This document shows, piece after piece, positions 16,008 to 23,212 of a stretch of DNA of 37,544 nt. This DNA comes from a bacterium (GTDB lineage Bacteria; UBA6262; WVXT01). How positions within the stretch are numbered: the stretch's first letter is position 1; each line of letters starts with the position of its first letter. Under the pieces are notes generated by a model. That model was not told the origin of the DNA. It saw only the letters and a list, made by a program, of their open reading frames with translations, and made no database searches. A program made the translations under genes and the position numbers. The stretch is from positions 1 to 37,544 of the forward strand of contig DATKVN010000009.1 of NCBI GenBank assembly GCA_035530055.1. Reading direction: 5' to 3'.

Positions 16008-17318
16008 CTATTTCCAAATTAGCCAGATAAAAGTAGAGCTGGCTAATACTGCAAAGAAGGTAAATGGCAAACCGATGCGAACAAACTGCATAAAATCTAC
16101 AGTATAGTTATGCTTCTTCAACATTCCACAGGCAACCACATTAGCTGAGGCACCAATAGGAGTAATGTTCCCTCCCACAGAAGCGCCAATCAACAGGCCA
16201 AAATAGAGAAGGTAAGGATCCATTCCCATTCCCAGGGATAAACTGCGCACGACGGGAAGCATGGTAAGGACATAGGGAACGTTATCTATAAACGCAGAAA
16301 GGAAGACCGAGCCCCAGACAATTGCCAAATAGGCCATTAATCTACTGTCTCCCGCAAAGCGTATAAAGAAACTGGCTAAATCATCAATAATTCCCGCTTT
16401 AGTTAAGGAGCCCACTATGAGAAAGATGCCGGCAAGAAAGAAGAAAGTCTCCCAGTCGAGAATCCTGATGTCACGGAAGAGGGTACTTCCCAGTTTTCCT
16501 CGATTAAATTTCCTAACTCCCAACCCAGTCAGCTCGTGCCACATTAAGCCAATAAAACCAAAGACCATACAAATAATCCCTGATAGATTAACTGAAAGAC
16601 GGTGGTCAATGGAAGTTCCCAGAAAAGAAGCTCCCACCAAGCTTAGAATCATAAAACCCAATAGAAAAGTTGGTATCCATGTTGTCACCTTAGCCCTTTC
16701 CACAACTCCCACACGTTCTTTATTTCTTCGAAAAACAGAATAGAGAACTCCCAGAGATGCCAATGCACCAAGTTGAATAGCAAAAAAGATGGAAGGTTTA
16801 CCGGAAAAAAAGAAAAAATCGTTAAAGTTCATCTCAGCGAATCCTGCCAGGATTATACTTGGCGGATCACCAACTAAGGTAGCTGCTCCCTGTAAGTTAC
16901 TGGAGATGGCAATACCGATCAAAAAAGGAACAGGACTCACTTTCAACTTCCGGGCGATTGCCAGAGCTATGGGAGCAACTATGAGGACAGTGGCCACATT
17001 CTCTACAAAAACAGAAATAGCTCCTGCCACCAGGCAGACTGAAAGAATTGCCCAGTTAACATATTTTGCCTTTACTACCAAAATGTTAGCCAAATAGGCT
17101 GGGACGCCAGAAAGACTGAACAGCTGAGCCAAAACCAGTGTCCCCCAGAAAATACCCAACACGTTCCAATTGATTATGGTGAAAATGTCAGAAAATCTAA
17201 TTATCCCGAAAAGGAACAAAACAGCACAGGCAACCCAGCATACCTGTGCCTTATACTGCTTCTTCCAGATAAAAAAAAAGTAAGCTATGACGAAAATAGA
17301 AAGGGTAAACAGTTTCAT
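16008..17318 (-). CDS. ArsB/NhaD-type (ion transporter superfamily) permease
   Basis: This 436-aa inner-membrane protein has about 11-12 transmembrane helices. Family motifs are VFVENVATVLIVAPIALAIA, NLQGAATLVGDPPSIIL, FLSAFIDNVPYVLTMLP and GASVGGNITPIGASANVVA, the two half-site signatures of ArsB/NhaD/SLC13-like transporters. The substrate may be Na+/H+ exchange, arsenite, or a dicarboxylate; no arsenic genes lie nearby, so NhaD-like or unknown is more likely. The gene stands alone, flanked by palindromic repeats on both sides, and ends at a TAG within one of them. Confidence 0.88.
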   Translation of the reverse strand: MKLFTLSIFVIAYFFFIWKKQYKAQVCWVACAVLFLFGIIRFSDIFTIINWNVLGIFWGTLVLAQLFSLSGVPAYLANILVVKAKYVNWAILSVCLVAGAISVFVENVATVLIVAPIALAIARKLKVSPVPFLIGIAISSNLQGAATLVGDPPSIILAGFAEMNFNDFFFFSGKPSIFFAIQLGALASLGVLYSVFRRNKERVGVVERAKVTTWIPTFLLGFMILSLVGASFLGTSIDHRLSVNLSGIICMVFGFIGLMWHELTGLGVRKFNRGKLGSTLFRDIRILDWETFFFLAGIFLIVGSLTKAGIIDDLASFFIRFAGDSRLMAYLAIVWGSVFLSAFIDNVPYVLTMLPVVRSLSLGMGMDPYLLYFGLLIGASVGGNITPIGASANVVACGMLKKHNYTVDFMQFVRIGLPFTFFAVLASSTFIWLIWK

Positions 17319-17332
17319 CTATCCACCTCTTA

Positions 17333-17493
17333 AGGGCGACCGCAAGGGTCTCCCCTACGCGACTGAGGATGAAGGGATAGTTTCAGGAGCTTCAAATCCG
17401 CCAGGTTTTCTGTAGTGTAGCCCTTTATGGGCGTAATTCTTACGGGCATAAAGCCCTACACTACCGAGCGACTCCGAAAACTATCCCTTCATC
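17333..17493. repeat. Composite palindromic repeat between pth and permease
   Basis: GGGCGACCGCAAGGGTC with CCCCTACGCG lies at 17333-17360. Then 16-bp perfect arms GATGAAGGGATAGTTT (17368-17383) and its complement (17478-17493) enclose a complete copy of the GTAGTGTAGCCC hairpin (17412-17464). One repeat family therefore sits inside another. Confidence 0.8.
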
Positions 17494-17495
17494 TC

Positions 17496-18113
17496 TTACC
17501 ATTTTATACTCATTGCTGCATCAATACCCTCAGTAATTATTACCTCTACCACCTGGCATGCTCTTCCCACCATCTCCTCCACAAAACTCTCTTCCTGTTC
17601 ACTAAATTTCTGGAGGACATATTCGGCGGGATCGAGATCTTCTTCCGGCCTACCAATTCCCAACCTCAAACGAGGAAACTCTTCTGAACTTAAGGATTCA
17701 ATTATAGATTCCAATCCATTATGCCCGCCAGAGGAGCCCCTTTTTCTCAACCTCAACTTTTCCTTTTCAAGATTAAAATCGTCACAAATAACCAGAATTC
17801 CCTCTTCCCCTATTTTGAGCCAATCGCATAGAGCCTTCACCGCTTCCCCACTACCATTTACAAAAGTCAAGGGCTTGGCCAGAATAATAGTTGGGAGAGA
17901 GAAACTTCTACTTAAAGCATTGGATGTCCACTTAAAAGTTTTGCGGCAAGAAACTGAGGAGTGCTTTTTCTCGCTAATCAGCGAAAGACATTTATGTCTG
18001 GTGAGCTTTATTCCCCATTGATTGGAGAGCGCATTTACCACTCTAAATCCAAGATTATGCCTTGTATATTCATACTGCTTCCCAGGATTGCCCAAACCAA
18101 CGACAAGCCTCAC
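17496..18113 (-). CDS. pth: Peptidyl-tRNA hydrolase
   Basis: Pth recycles peptidyl-tRNAs dropped from ribosomes. The 205-aa product begins VVGLGNPGKQYEYTRHNLGF with catalytic His in TRHN, has AKPLTFVNGSGEAV (family KPLTyMN), CDDFNLEKEKLRLRKRGSSGGHNGL with the catalytic Asp, and a C-terminal helix. The start is GTG, overlapping the rplY stop by 4 nt (GTGA), so coupling is likely. A Ser/Lys-rich stretch (about 45-72) replaces the usual short loop and is somewhat longer than normal. The gene order ctc-pth matches Bacillus. Confidence 0.94.
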   Translation of the reverse strand: MRLVVGLGNPGKQYEYTRHNLGFRVVNALSNQWGIKLTRHKCLSLISEKKHSSVSCRKTFKWTSNALSRSFSLPTIILAKPLTFVNGSGEAVKALCDWLKIGEEGILVICDDFNLEKEKLRLRKRGSSGGHNGLESIIESLSSEEFPRLRLGIGRPEEDLDPAEYVLQKFSEQEESFVEEMVGRACQVVEVIITEGIDAAMSIKW

Positions 18114-18919
18114 TGTTTAGCCCCTTCTTCCTTTTTCTCTTTCTTCTTCTCTTTCTTCTTTTCTTTTACTTTTTCTTTTTCTTTCTCCTTCCCCTTCTCT
18201 TTTTCCTTTTCTTTCCCTTCTTCTTTCTCTTCCTCTTCTTTTTCTTCTTTCTTTCCTTTACCAATAACCTCAGGTTCTGCAGCCTCTTCAGGAGCAACCT
18301 CCTCCTCAACCGGCTTCTCCTCTACTATAGTAGGAGCAATAATGCTTACCACAATCTTTTCCGGGTCGTCTAAAACTTCTACACCTTGGGGTATTTTTAA
18401 ATCCTTAATGGTCAAGGTCTCTCCTGCTTCTAAGGAGGAGACGTCACAAATGATCTTATCTGGTATTTTTGTTGGTAAACACTTTACTGCAATTTCGTGG
18501 ACAACGTGGTCGAGCACTCCTCCACTTTTCTCAACTCCAGGAGCTTCACCATAAATTTTAATTGGAACATTAACCTGAATCTCTTCTCTTAAAGATATGC
18601 GATATAAGTCGATGTGGAGCAAATCCCTGGTTACGGGATTTATCTGAATCTCTTTAATAATTACTGGTACAGGTTTTTCTCTTGTCTTGGAGGCAGCAGC
18701 TCCTGAGCCGGAAACATAAAGGGAGATAATCACATTCCCTCCGTGCTCTGTATGTAGAGCTTTAAAAAATTCCTTCTGGTCAATAACTACGGGTAGCACC
18801 GGCTCTTTCCCCCCATATAACACCGCCGGGAGCTTCCCCTCCCGACGCAGCTGATAGGTCCTGCCCTTGGTGGTATTCTCCCTCAGTTGAGCATTTAAGA
18901 CTACTTCTTCCTGAGCCAC
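18110..18919 (-). CDS. rplY: Ribosomal protein bL25 (CTC/TL5 form) with long K/E tail
   Basis: bL25 binds 5S rRNA. The 269-aa protein has the N-terminal 5S-binding domain (about 1-95, with GKLPAVLYGG and RDLLHIDLYRI) and the C-terminal TL5/CTC beta domain (about 100-195, VNVPIKIYGEAPGV, GGVLDHVVHEIAVKCLP and GETLTIKDLKIP). After these come some 70 residues of almost pure Lys/Glu. The tail comes from a purine-only strand. It is longer than in usual CTC proteins and is probably disordered. The gene is followed by pth with a 4-nt overlap and preceded by prs. Confidence 0.94.
   Translation of the reverse strand: MAQEEVVLNAQLRENTTKGRTYQLRREGKLPAVLYGGKEPVLPVVIDQKEFFKALHTEHGGNVIISLYVSGSGAAASKTREKPVPVIIKEIQINPVTRDLLHIDLYRISLREEIQVNVPIKIYGEAPGVEKSGGVLDHVVHEIAVKCLPTKIPDKIICDVSSLEAGETLTIKDLKIPQGVEVLDDPEKIVVSIIAPTIVEEKPVEEEVAPEEAAEPEVIGKGKKEEKEEEEKEEGKEKEKEKGKEKEKEKVKEKKKEKKKEKKEEGAKQ
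18121..18259. repeat. 139-bp polypyrimidine/polypurine tract
   Basis: The plus strand is pyrimidine-only except for one A at 18168, giving uninterrupted runs of 47 and 91 bp of C/T. It encodes the K/E tail of bL25. Such tracts with mirror symmetry can form triplex DNA and are prone to length change. Confidence 0.9.
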
Positions 18920-18940
18920 TTGTAACCTCCCAAAAAATAA

Positions 18941-19879
18941 TTAAACGAACAGCGTACTGACTGAAGTCTCTTTATGAATTCTCTTAATTGCCTCTCCCAA
19001 AAGCCCGGCAACTGAAAGGACAGTAATCTTTTTACATTTCTTTTCATTTCCTAAAATGATGGAATTGGTAATCACCAGCTCCTTCAGTTGAGACTCCTCA
19101 ATCTTTTGCACCGCCGAACCGGATAAGACTCCATGGGAACAGGCAGCAAAGACATCCCGAGAACCCTTCTCCTTTAATGCCTTGACCACGCCTGCAATTG
19201 TTCCCCCAGTATCAATCATGTCATCAAGAATAATCACATCTCTACTTTCAACTTCGCCAATGATATTCATTATTGAAGCCACATTGGCTGCTGGACGGCG
19301 TTTATCCACTAATGCCAGCGAAGCTTTTATCCTTTTGGCAAAAGCACGAGCACGTTCCACTCCTCCAGGATCAGGTGAAATTACTACTAACTTCTTTAAA
19401 CTTTTTTTCTCGAAGTAATCAAGCAAAACCGCTGTGGCATAGAGATTATCAACAGGAATTTTGAAGAAACCCTGAATCTGAGCAGCATGGAGGTCCATAG
19501 TGAGAATTCGATGGGGCCCCGCTGCGGTAATTAAGTCAGCAACCAATTTAGCTGTAATGGGAACACGGGGTTCGTCCTTCTTGTCCTGTCGACCATAACC
19601 GTAGTAAGGAATAACAGCTGTAATCCTCCTTGCAGAAGCCCGGCAAAAGGCATCGATCATGGTCAAAAGTTCCATTAGATTATCGTTTACCGGGGGACAG
19701 GTAGGCTGAACTATGAAACAGTCAGTTCCCCTAACGTTCTCCTTTATCTTCACCCTGCATTCACCATCAGCAAATTGCGTAACCATTGCCTTTCCCAGAG
19801 GGACTTTAACATATCTACATATCTCTTCAGCCAGTTTAGGATTTGCCCTTCCAGTAAATATCTTTAATGCATTTCCCAT
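18941..19879 (-). CDS. prs: Ribose-phosphate pyrophosphokinase (PRPP synthetase)
   Basis: Prs makes PRPP from ribose 5-phosphate and ATP, feeding the pyrimidine (pyrE), purine, His and Trp pathways. The 312-aa protein has KIFTGRANPKLAEEI at the start, FADGECRVKI, GYGRQDKKDEPRVPITAKLVAD (flexible-loop region; only its key motif is cited), ISPDPGGVERARAFAKR, and the PRPP-binding loop VIILDDMIDTGGTIAG. GAGAGGAG lies just before the ATG. It is located between glmU and rplY as in Bacillus. Confidence 0.97.
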   Translation of the reverse strand: MGNALKIFTGRANPKLAEEICRYVKVPLGKAMVTQFADGECRVKIKENVRGTDCFIVQPTCPPVNDNLMELLTMIDAFCRASARRITAVIPYYGYGRQDKKDEPRVPITAKLVADLITAAGPHRILTMDLHAAQIQGFFKIPVDNLYATAVLLDYFEKKSLKKLVVISPDPGGVERARAFAKRIKASLALVDKRRPAANVASIMNIIGEVESRDVIILDDMIDTGGTIAGVVKALKEKGSRDVFAACSHGVLSGSAVQKIEESQLKELVITNSIILGNEKKCKKITVLSVAGLLGEAIKRIHKETSVSTLFV

Positions 19880-19917
19880 AATAACTCCTCTCCTTATAAA
19901 TTAACTATCTCCATTGA

Positions 19918-20018
19918 CGCGAAGCTTTGCTTCGCTATTCCTTTATAACTTAATAATTCACTGGAGTCCTTGCGAAAGCAAGGTTTCGGTTTATCAACCT
20001 CCCTTTCGGGAGGACTCC
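19918..20018. repeat. Two palindromic repeats between glmU and prs
   Basis: GCGAAGCTTTGCTTCGC lies at about 19919-19935. A second element, with outer arms GGAGTCC (19963-19969) and GGACTCC (20012-20018), encloses CTTGCGAAAGCAAG and CCTCCCTTTCGGGAGG. The second is the uninterrupted version of the element at 24730-24800. Confidence 0.75.
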
Positions 20019-20060
20019 GGACCTTTCCTATGTCAAGAAATTCCTCAAGCGATGAACAAA

Positions 20061-21446
20061 CTATCTTTTAATCTTTTTCTTCCTATCCTTAATTACTTGC
20101 CTTGCTCTGGCAATAGCCAATTTACCCGCAGGTACATCCTCTGTAATCGTTGAGCCAGCACCAATGACTGCACCCTTTCCAATTTTGACCGGAGCTATAA
20201 ATTTTGCATCCGAACCAACAAATGTACCGTTGCCTATCCGGGTTATATTTTTCCTAACGCCATCAAAATTACAGGTAATTGTTCCTGCGCCTATGTTAAT
20301 GTCCTTTCCCAAAAAGGCATCTCCTATATAGGAGAGGTGAGAAACCTTTGTTCCCCGACCAATTCTCGATTTTTTTACTTCACAAAAATTTCCTACCCTA
20401 GCCTCCTCTCCAACGAACGTCCCTGGGCGAATGTGGGAAAAAGGACCAACCTTTGCTCTCTCAGCAATTTTGGCACCATAGATAAAGGACGCGCGGATCT
20501 CTACCCCATTTTCTATCTGGCAATTCTGAATGAAGGCATAAGGGCCCAGTTTACAATTTTCCCCAATTCTCGTCTTCCCTAAAATTGTCGAACCAGGATA
20601 AATAATCGTGTCCCTGCCAATCTTTACTGTGGAATCGATAAAAGTTGAGGATGGGTCGACAATTGTAACTCCCATTAGCAGCAAACGTTCTAAGTTTTTC
20701 ATATTAACATATTTTTGAATGTTTACCAGTTGTTTTCGATTATTTACTCCCTCAACCTCGCGGGAATCTTTAGTGATAACCATTCCTACCCTCTTGCCCA
20801 TCTCTCCCAAAATCTCTACTGCGTCCGTGAGATAATACTCCCTTTTTCTATTATCTGGCTTAATTTTATCTACCGCTTTAAATAGATCTTCCGCTCTAAA
20901 ACAGTACACCCCAACATTAACGCGATTAATTCTCCGCTCTTTTGGGGTAGCATCTCTCTCCTCTACTATTTTTATCCCTTTCCCATTACTATTCTCAATA
21001 ATCCTTCCATAGCCAGAGGGATTTTCCAAAGTAGTACCCAGGATAGTCAGAGAATTATCCTGTTTATAATGGGTTTGAATTAGCCTGTTCAGAGTTCTTC
21101 CACTCAAAAGAGGAAGGTCACTATAAACCACCAGGACATGGCCTCTATAATCCCTCAAGTTTTTTTTCACCTGAAGAACCGCATGTCCCGAGCCAAGTAA
21201 CTTGGTCTGCTTGACAAATTCAATCCCTCTTTTCCTCAGTGGTAGAAAATTCCTTAACACTTCGATTACCTTCTCCCCTTTATGTCCTAATACCAAATAA
21301 TTCTTCCGACAACCAGCCTTCAGGACAGCCTTCAACACATAAACGAGCATCGGCTGACCGCATATCTGGTGCAAAACCTTGGGCAAGGTCGATTTCATCC
21401 TCGTACCTTCTCCCGCCGCAAGAATAATGGAAACCAGATTTCTCAA
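20061..21446 (-). CDS. glmU: Bifunctional GlmU: GlcN-1-P acetyltransferase / UDP-GlcNAc pyrophosphorylase
   Basis: GlmU makes UDP-GlcNAc, precursor of peptidoglycan and lipopolysaccharide. The 461-aa protein has an N-terminal nucleotidyltransferase domain (IILAAGEGTRMKSTLPKVL at the start; VVYSDLPLLSG; NVGVYCF; YLTDAVEIL) and a C-terminal left-handed beta-helix acetyltransferase domain of hexapeptide repeats. The latter contains GPFSHIRPGTF, GNFCEVKKS, LSYIGDA and NIGAGTITCNFDG. The start is TTG, with GGTGG 8 nt upstream. Its end lies next to a repeat-filled spacer before prs, and tRNA-Gln and spoVG lie upstream. Confidence 0.96.
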   Translation of the reverse strand: MRNLVSIILAAGEGTRMKSTLPKVLHQICGQPMLVYVLKAVLKAGCRKNYLVLGHKGEKVIEVLRNFLPLRKRGIEFVKQTKLLGSGHAVLQVKKNLRDYRGHVLVVYSDLPLLSGRTLNRLIQTHYKQDNSLTILGTTLENPSGYGRIIENSNGKGIKIVEERDATPKERRINRVNVGVYCFRAEDLFKAVDKIKPDNRKREYYLTDAVEILGEMGKRVGMVITKDSREVEGVNNRKQLVNIQKYVNMKNLERLLLMGVTIVDPSSTFIDSTVKIGRDTIIYPGSTILGKTRIGENCKLGPYAFIQNCQIENGVEIRASFIYGAKIAERAKVGPFSHIRPGTFVGEEARVGNFCEVKKSRIGRGTKVSHLSYIGDAFLGKDINIGAGTITCNFDGVRKNITRIGNGTFVGSDAKFIAPVKIGKGAVIGAGSTITEDVPAGKLAIARARQVIKDRKKKIKR

Positions 21447-21482
21447 AATAGTTCACCACCCATAATCGAGACGCAAAGAAAT

Positions 21483-21595
21483 GGGTTCGATAAATCGAAC
21501 CCTTACAATAAGAAAAATACGGTTCTTCGCCAAAGGTTGTCCGTAGTGTAGCCCTTTATGGGCGTAATTTTTACGGGGACAAGCCCCTACACTAC
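21483..21595. repeat. Two palindromic repeats upstream of glmU
   Basis: GGGTTCGATAAATCGAACCC lies at 21483-21502, the same as at 6225. Fourth copy of the GTAGTGTAGCCC hairpin is at 21543-21595. Confidence 0.82.
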
Positions 21596-21646
21596 CAATA
21601 AAGCAGAACTTTACTCTACTACTACATTCATCACTTCAAATGTAAG

Positions 21647-21717
21647 CTGGGGAGATAGGATTCGAACCTATGATGGCGGCTCCAAAGGCCGCTGCCTTTC
21701 CGCTTGGCTACTCCCCA
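21647..21717 (-). tRNA. tRNA-Gln (UUG)
   Basis: This 71-nt cloverleaf has acceptor TGGGGAG/CTCCCCA with discriminator G, a D-arm with GCCAAGCGGAAAGGC, and anticodon stem GCGGC/GCCGC with loop CTTTGGA (anticodon TTG). The T-arm has GGTTCGAATCC. CCA is not encoded. It lies 21 nt downstream of spoVG, so it is probably processed from a spoVG read-through transcript. Confidence 0.95.
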
Positions 21718-21738
21718 ATCTACGAAAAGTAAATGGGT

Positions 21739-22116
21739 TTATTTTTTCTCTTTTTCTTCTTCTTTTTCTTCTTCTTTTTCTTCTTCTTTTTCTTTTGCCT
21801 TTGCTTTTGCCGGTTCTGTTGCTGGTACTTCACCACCCCCAAACTCAGTTCGAAGAGGAGTCTCCTTAATCTTTTCTTGATAGGCAACCAGAACTTTCTC
21901 CTCAATCATTCTGCGAACCTCGTTCTTTATTGGATGAGCTATGTCCTTATGACTGCCATCAGCCATTTTTCTCGAAGGCATCGCCACAAACAATCCATTC
22001 TGCCCTTGGATCACTTTTAGATTGCGAACCACAAAAGAGTCATCAAAAGTCACCGTAACAAACGCCTTTAGCTTCTCCTCATTCCTCGGGTAGACTCGCA
22101 CCTCCGTAATTTGCAT
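21739..22116 (-). CDS. spoVG: SpoVG family nucleic-acid-binding regulator with K/E tail
   Basis: SpoVG proteins bind DNA/RNA and influence division and surface traits in several bacteria. The 125-aa product starts MQITEVRVYPRNEEKLKAFV and has VTFDDSFVVRNLKVIQG, FVAMPSRKMADG and DIAHPI, all family marks. The C-terminus (about 96-125) is a Lys/Glu tail encoded by a 12-bp pyrimidine microsatellite. The ATG at 22116 has GGAGG 8 nt upstream. The longer frame from 22137 would include this ribosome site and is rejected. ispE is upstream and tRNA-Gln downstream. Confidence 0.94.
   Translation of the reverse strand: MQITEVRVYPRNEEKLKAFVTVTFDDSFVVRNLKVIQGQNGLFVAMPSRKMADGSHKDIAHPIKNEVRRMIEEKVLVAYQEKIKETPLRTEFGGGEVPATEPAKAKAKEKEEEKEEEKEEEKEKK
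21751..21795. repeat. 12-bp pyrimidine microsatellite in spoVG tail
   Basis: TTTTTCTTCTTC repeats about 3.5 times on the plus strand. The period is a multiple of three, so copy-number change alters tail length without shifting the frame. Confidence 0.8.
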
Positions 22117-22190
22117 CTTTGCTTCCTCCTTTACCAATCATCGGATGCTCAATAGGGTTAAAACTCACGCGCCATGAACGGCTAATTGGC

Positions 22191-22204
22191 GGTAATGAAT
22201 TACC
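22191..22204. promoter_or_regulatory. Palindromic operator-like site upstream of spoVG
   Basis: GGTAATGAATTACC, with 6-bp arms, sits in the 175-bp spacer before spoVG, about 75 bp upstream of its start. I see no clear -35/-10 pair and no gene in the rest of this spacer. Its role is unproven. Confidence 0.35.
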
Positions 22205-22291
22205 ATCACTGGCAGCATTGTAGTCGGAATTCTGAAAACAAATTTCCAGACAAAACCGACTGCTAAATCGCACCCTTCACTTTGAGCAGCT

Positions 22292-23212
22292 CTAAACTGT
22301 TTTTACCAGCCAAGTAGAAAATTTGTACTTCTCCATTCTCTTCTGTAACTTTTTCCCTACTCTCTGGTCCTTCAAAAGAGCAAAAACTGTCGGGCCACTG
22401 CCCGACATTAAAGCACAATCAGCACCTCCTTCCAGAAGCTCTTTTTTTATTTGAGAAATAACGGGATAGTAGGCAATAGCCACTTCTTCTAACCGATTAT
22501 AAATCAATTTCTCTACGCTGTCTTTCAAAATCTTCCTTATCTTGCCAACAATCAGAAGCGAACTTCCCGAAAGAGAAGATTTCCTTTTTCTTCCAGATTG
22601 ACACTGGCGAGTTTTTATTTTAATAATATTTACAGGCTCTGTCAACCCTATTTTACCAAGATGTCCATAAACCCACTTCGTGGAGAGCATAAAATCGGGC
22701 TTAATTAAAAGAACCCACTTCTTCTTTATCCCGGGAAGTGGGGTCACTATCTCTCCATACCCTTCCCCGAAAGCAGTATGGCCATAAAGAAAAAAGGGTA
22801 CATCACAGCCAAGTTGTGCCGATATGGGAAGTAGAGTGTTGCGTCCATAATTTAACTTCCATAATCTATTCAACCCCTTCAAGGTCGCTGCTCCATCGGA
22901 TGAACCACCACCCAATCCAGCGCCAACAGGAATATTCTTTATGATTTCTATGTTTATGCCCCTTTTGACTCCCGCATATCTCCTCAATAATGATGCTGCC
23001 TTATACACCAGATTTTTTGGGCCTTTTGGAACTAATGGATGGTCGCAGAGAACCTTTATCCCCTGGCTTTCAGTGTTGGATAAAATGATCTCATCATATA
23101 GACCTATAGTTTGGTAGATTGTCTGTAGCCTATGGTATCCCTTTCTCCCTCTGGGGAAATCGTCCAATACCTGTAAATACAAGTTTATCTTCCCATAAGC
23201 TCGAATTCTCAT
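22292..23212 (-). CDS. ispE: 4-(cytidine 5'-diphospho)-2-C-methyl-D-erythritol kinase IspE
   Basis: IspE is the GHMP kinase of the MEP (non-mevalonate) isoprenoid pathway. The 306-aa protein starts RIRAYGKINLYLQVL (typical AKINL motif), has the GHMP ATP-binding loop PVGAGLGGGSSDGAATL, CDVPFFLYG with the catalytic Asp region, and the C-terminal MSGSGPTVFAL. A Lys/Arg/Ser-rich insertion occurs at about residues 200-220. The start overlaps the upstream TPR gene stop by one base (TAATG). The presence of pdxA agrees with DXP chemistry being used in this cell. Confidence 0.95.
   Translation of the reverse strand: MRIRAYGKINLYLQVLDDFPRGRKGYHRLQTIYQTIGLYDEIILSNTESQGIKVLCDHPLVPKGPKNLVYKAASLLRRYAGVKRGINIEIIKNIPVGAGLGGGSSDGAATLKGLNRLWKLNYGRNTLLPISAQLGCDVPFFLYGHTAFGEGYGEIVTPLPGIKKKWVLLIKPDFMLSTKWVYGHLGKIGLTEPVNIIKIKTRQCQSGRKRKSSLSGSSLLIVGKIRKILKDSVEKLIYNRLEEVAIAYYPVISQIKKELLEGGADCALMSGSGPTVFALLKDQRVGKKLQKRMEKYKFSTWLVKTV

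Noticed and set aside
17961-18554. 197-codon plus-strand frame rich in Ser and Phe
   Set aside because: It is the complement of the K/E tail of bL25 and of the pth start; low-complexity shadow.
22079-22273. 64-codon minus-strand frame upstream of spoVG
   Set aside because: No ribosome site and no family resemblance, and it overlaps spoVG in another frame.
22117-22291. Sigma-70 promoter for spoVG
   Set aside because: A TACAAT is present but no -35 hexamer at 16-18 bp, so I could not support it.
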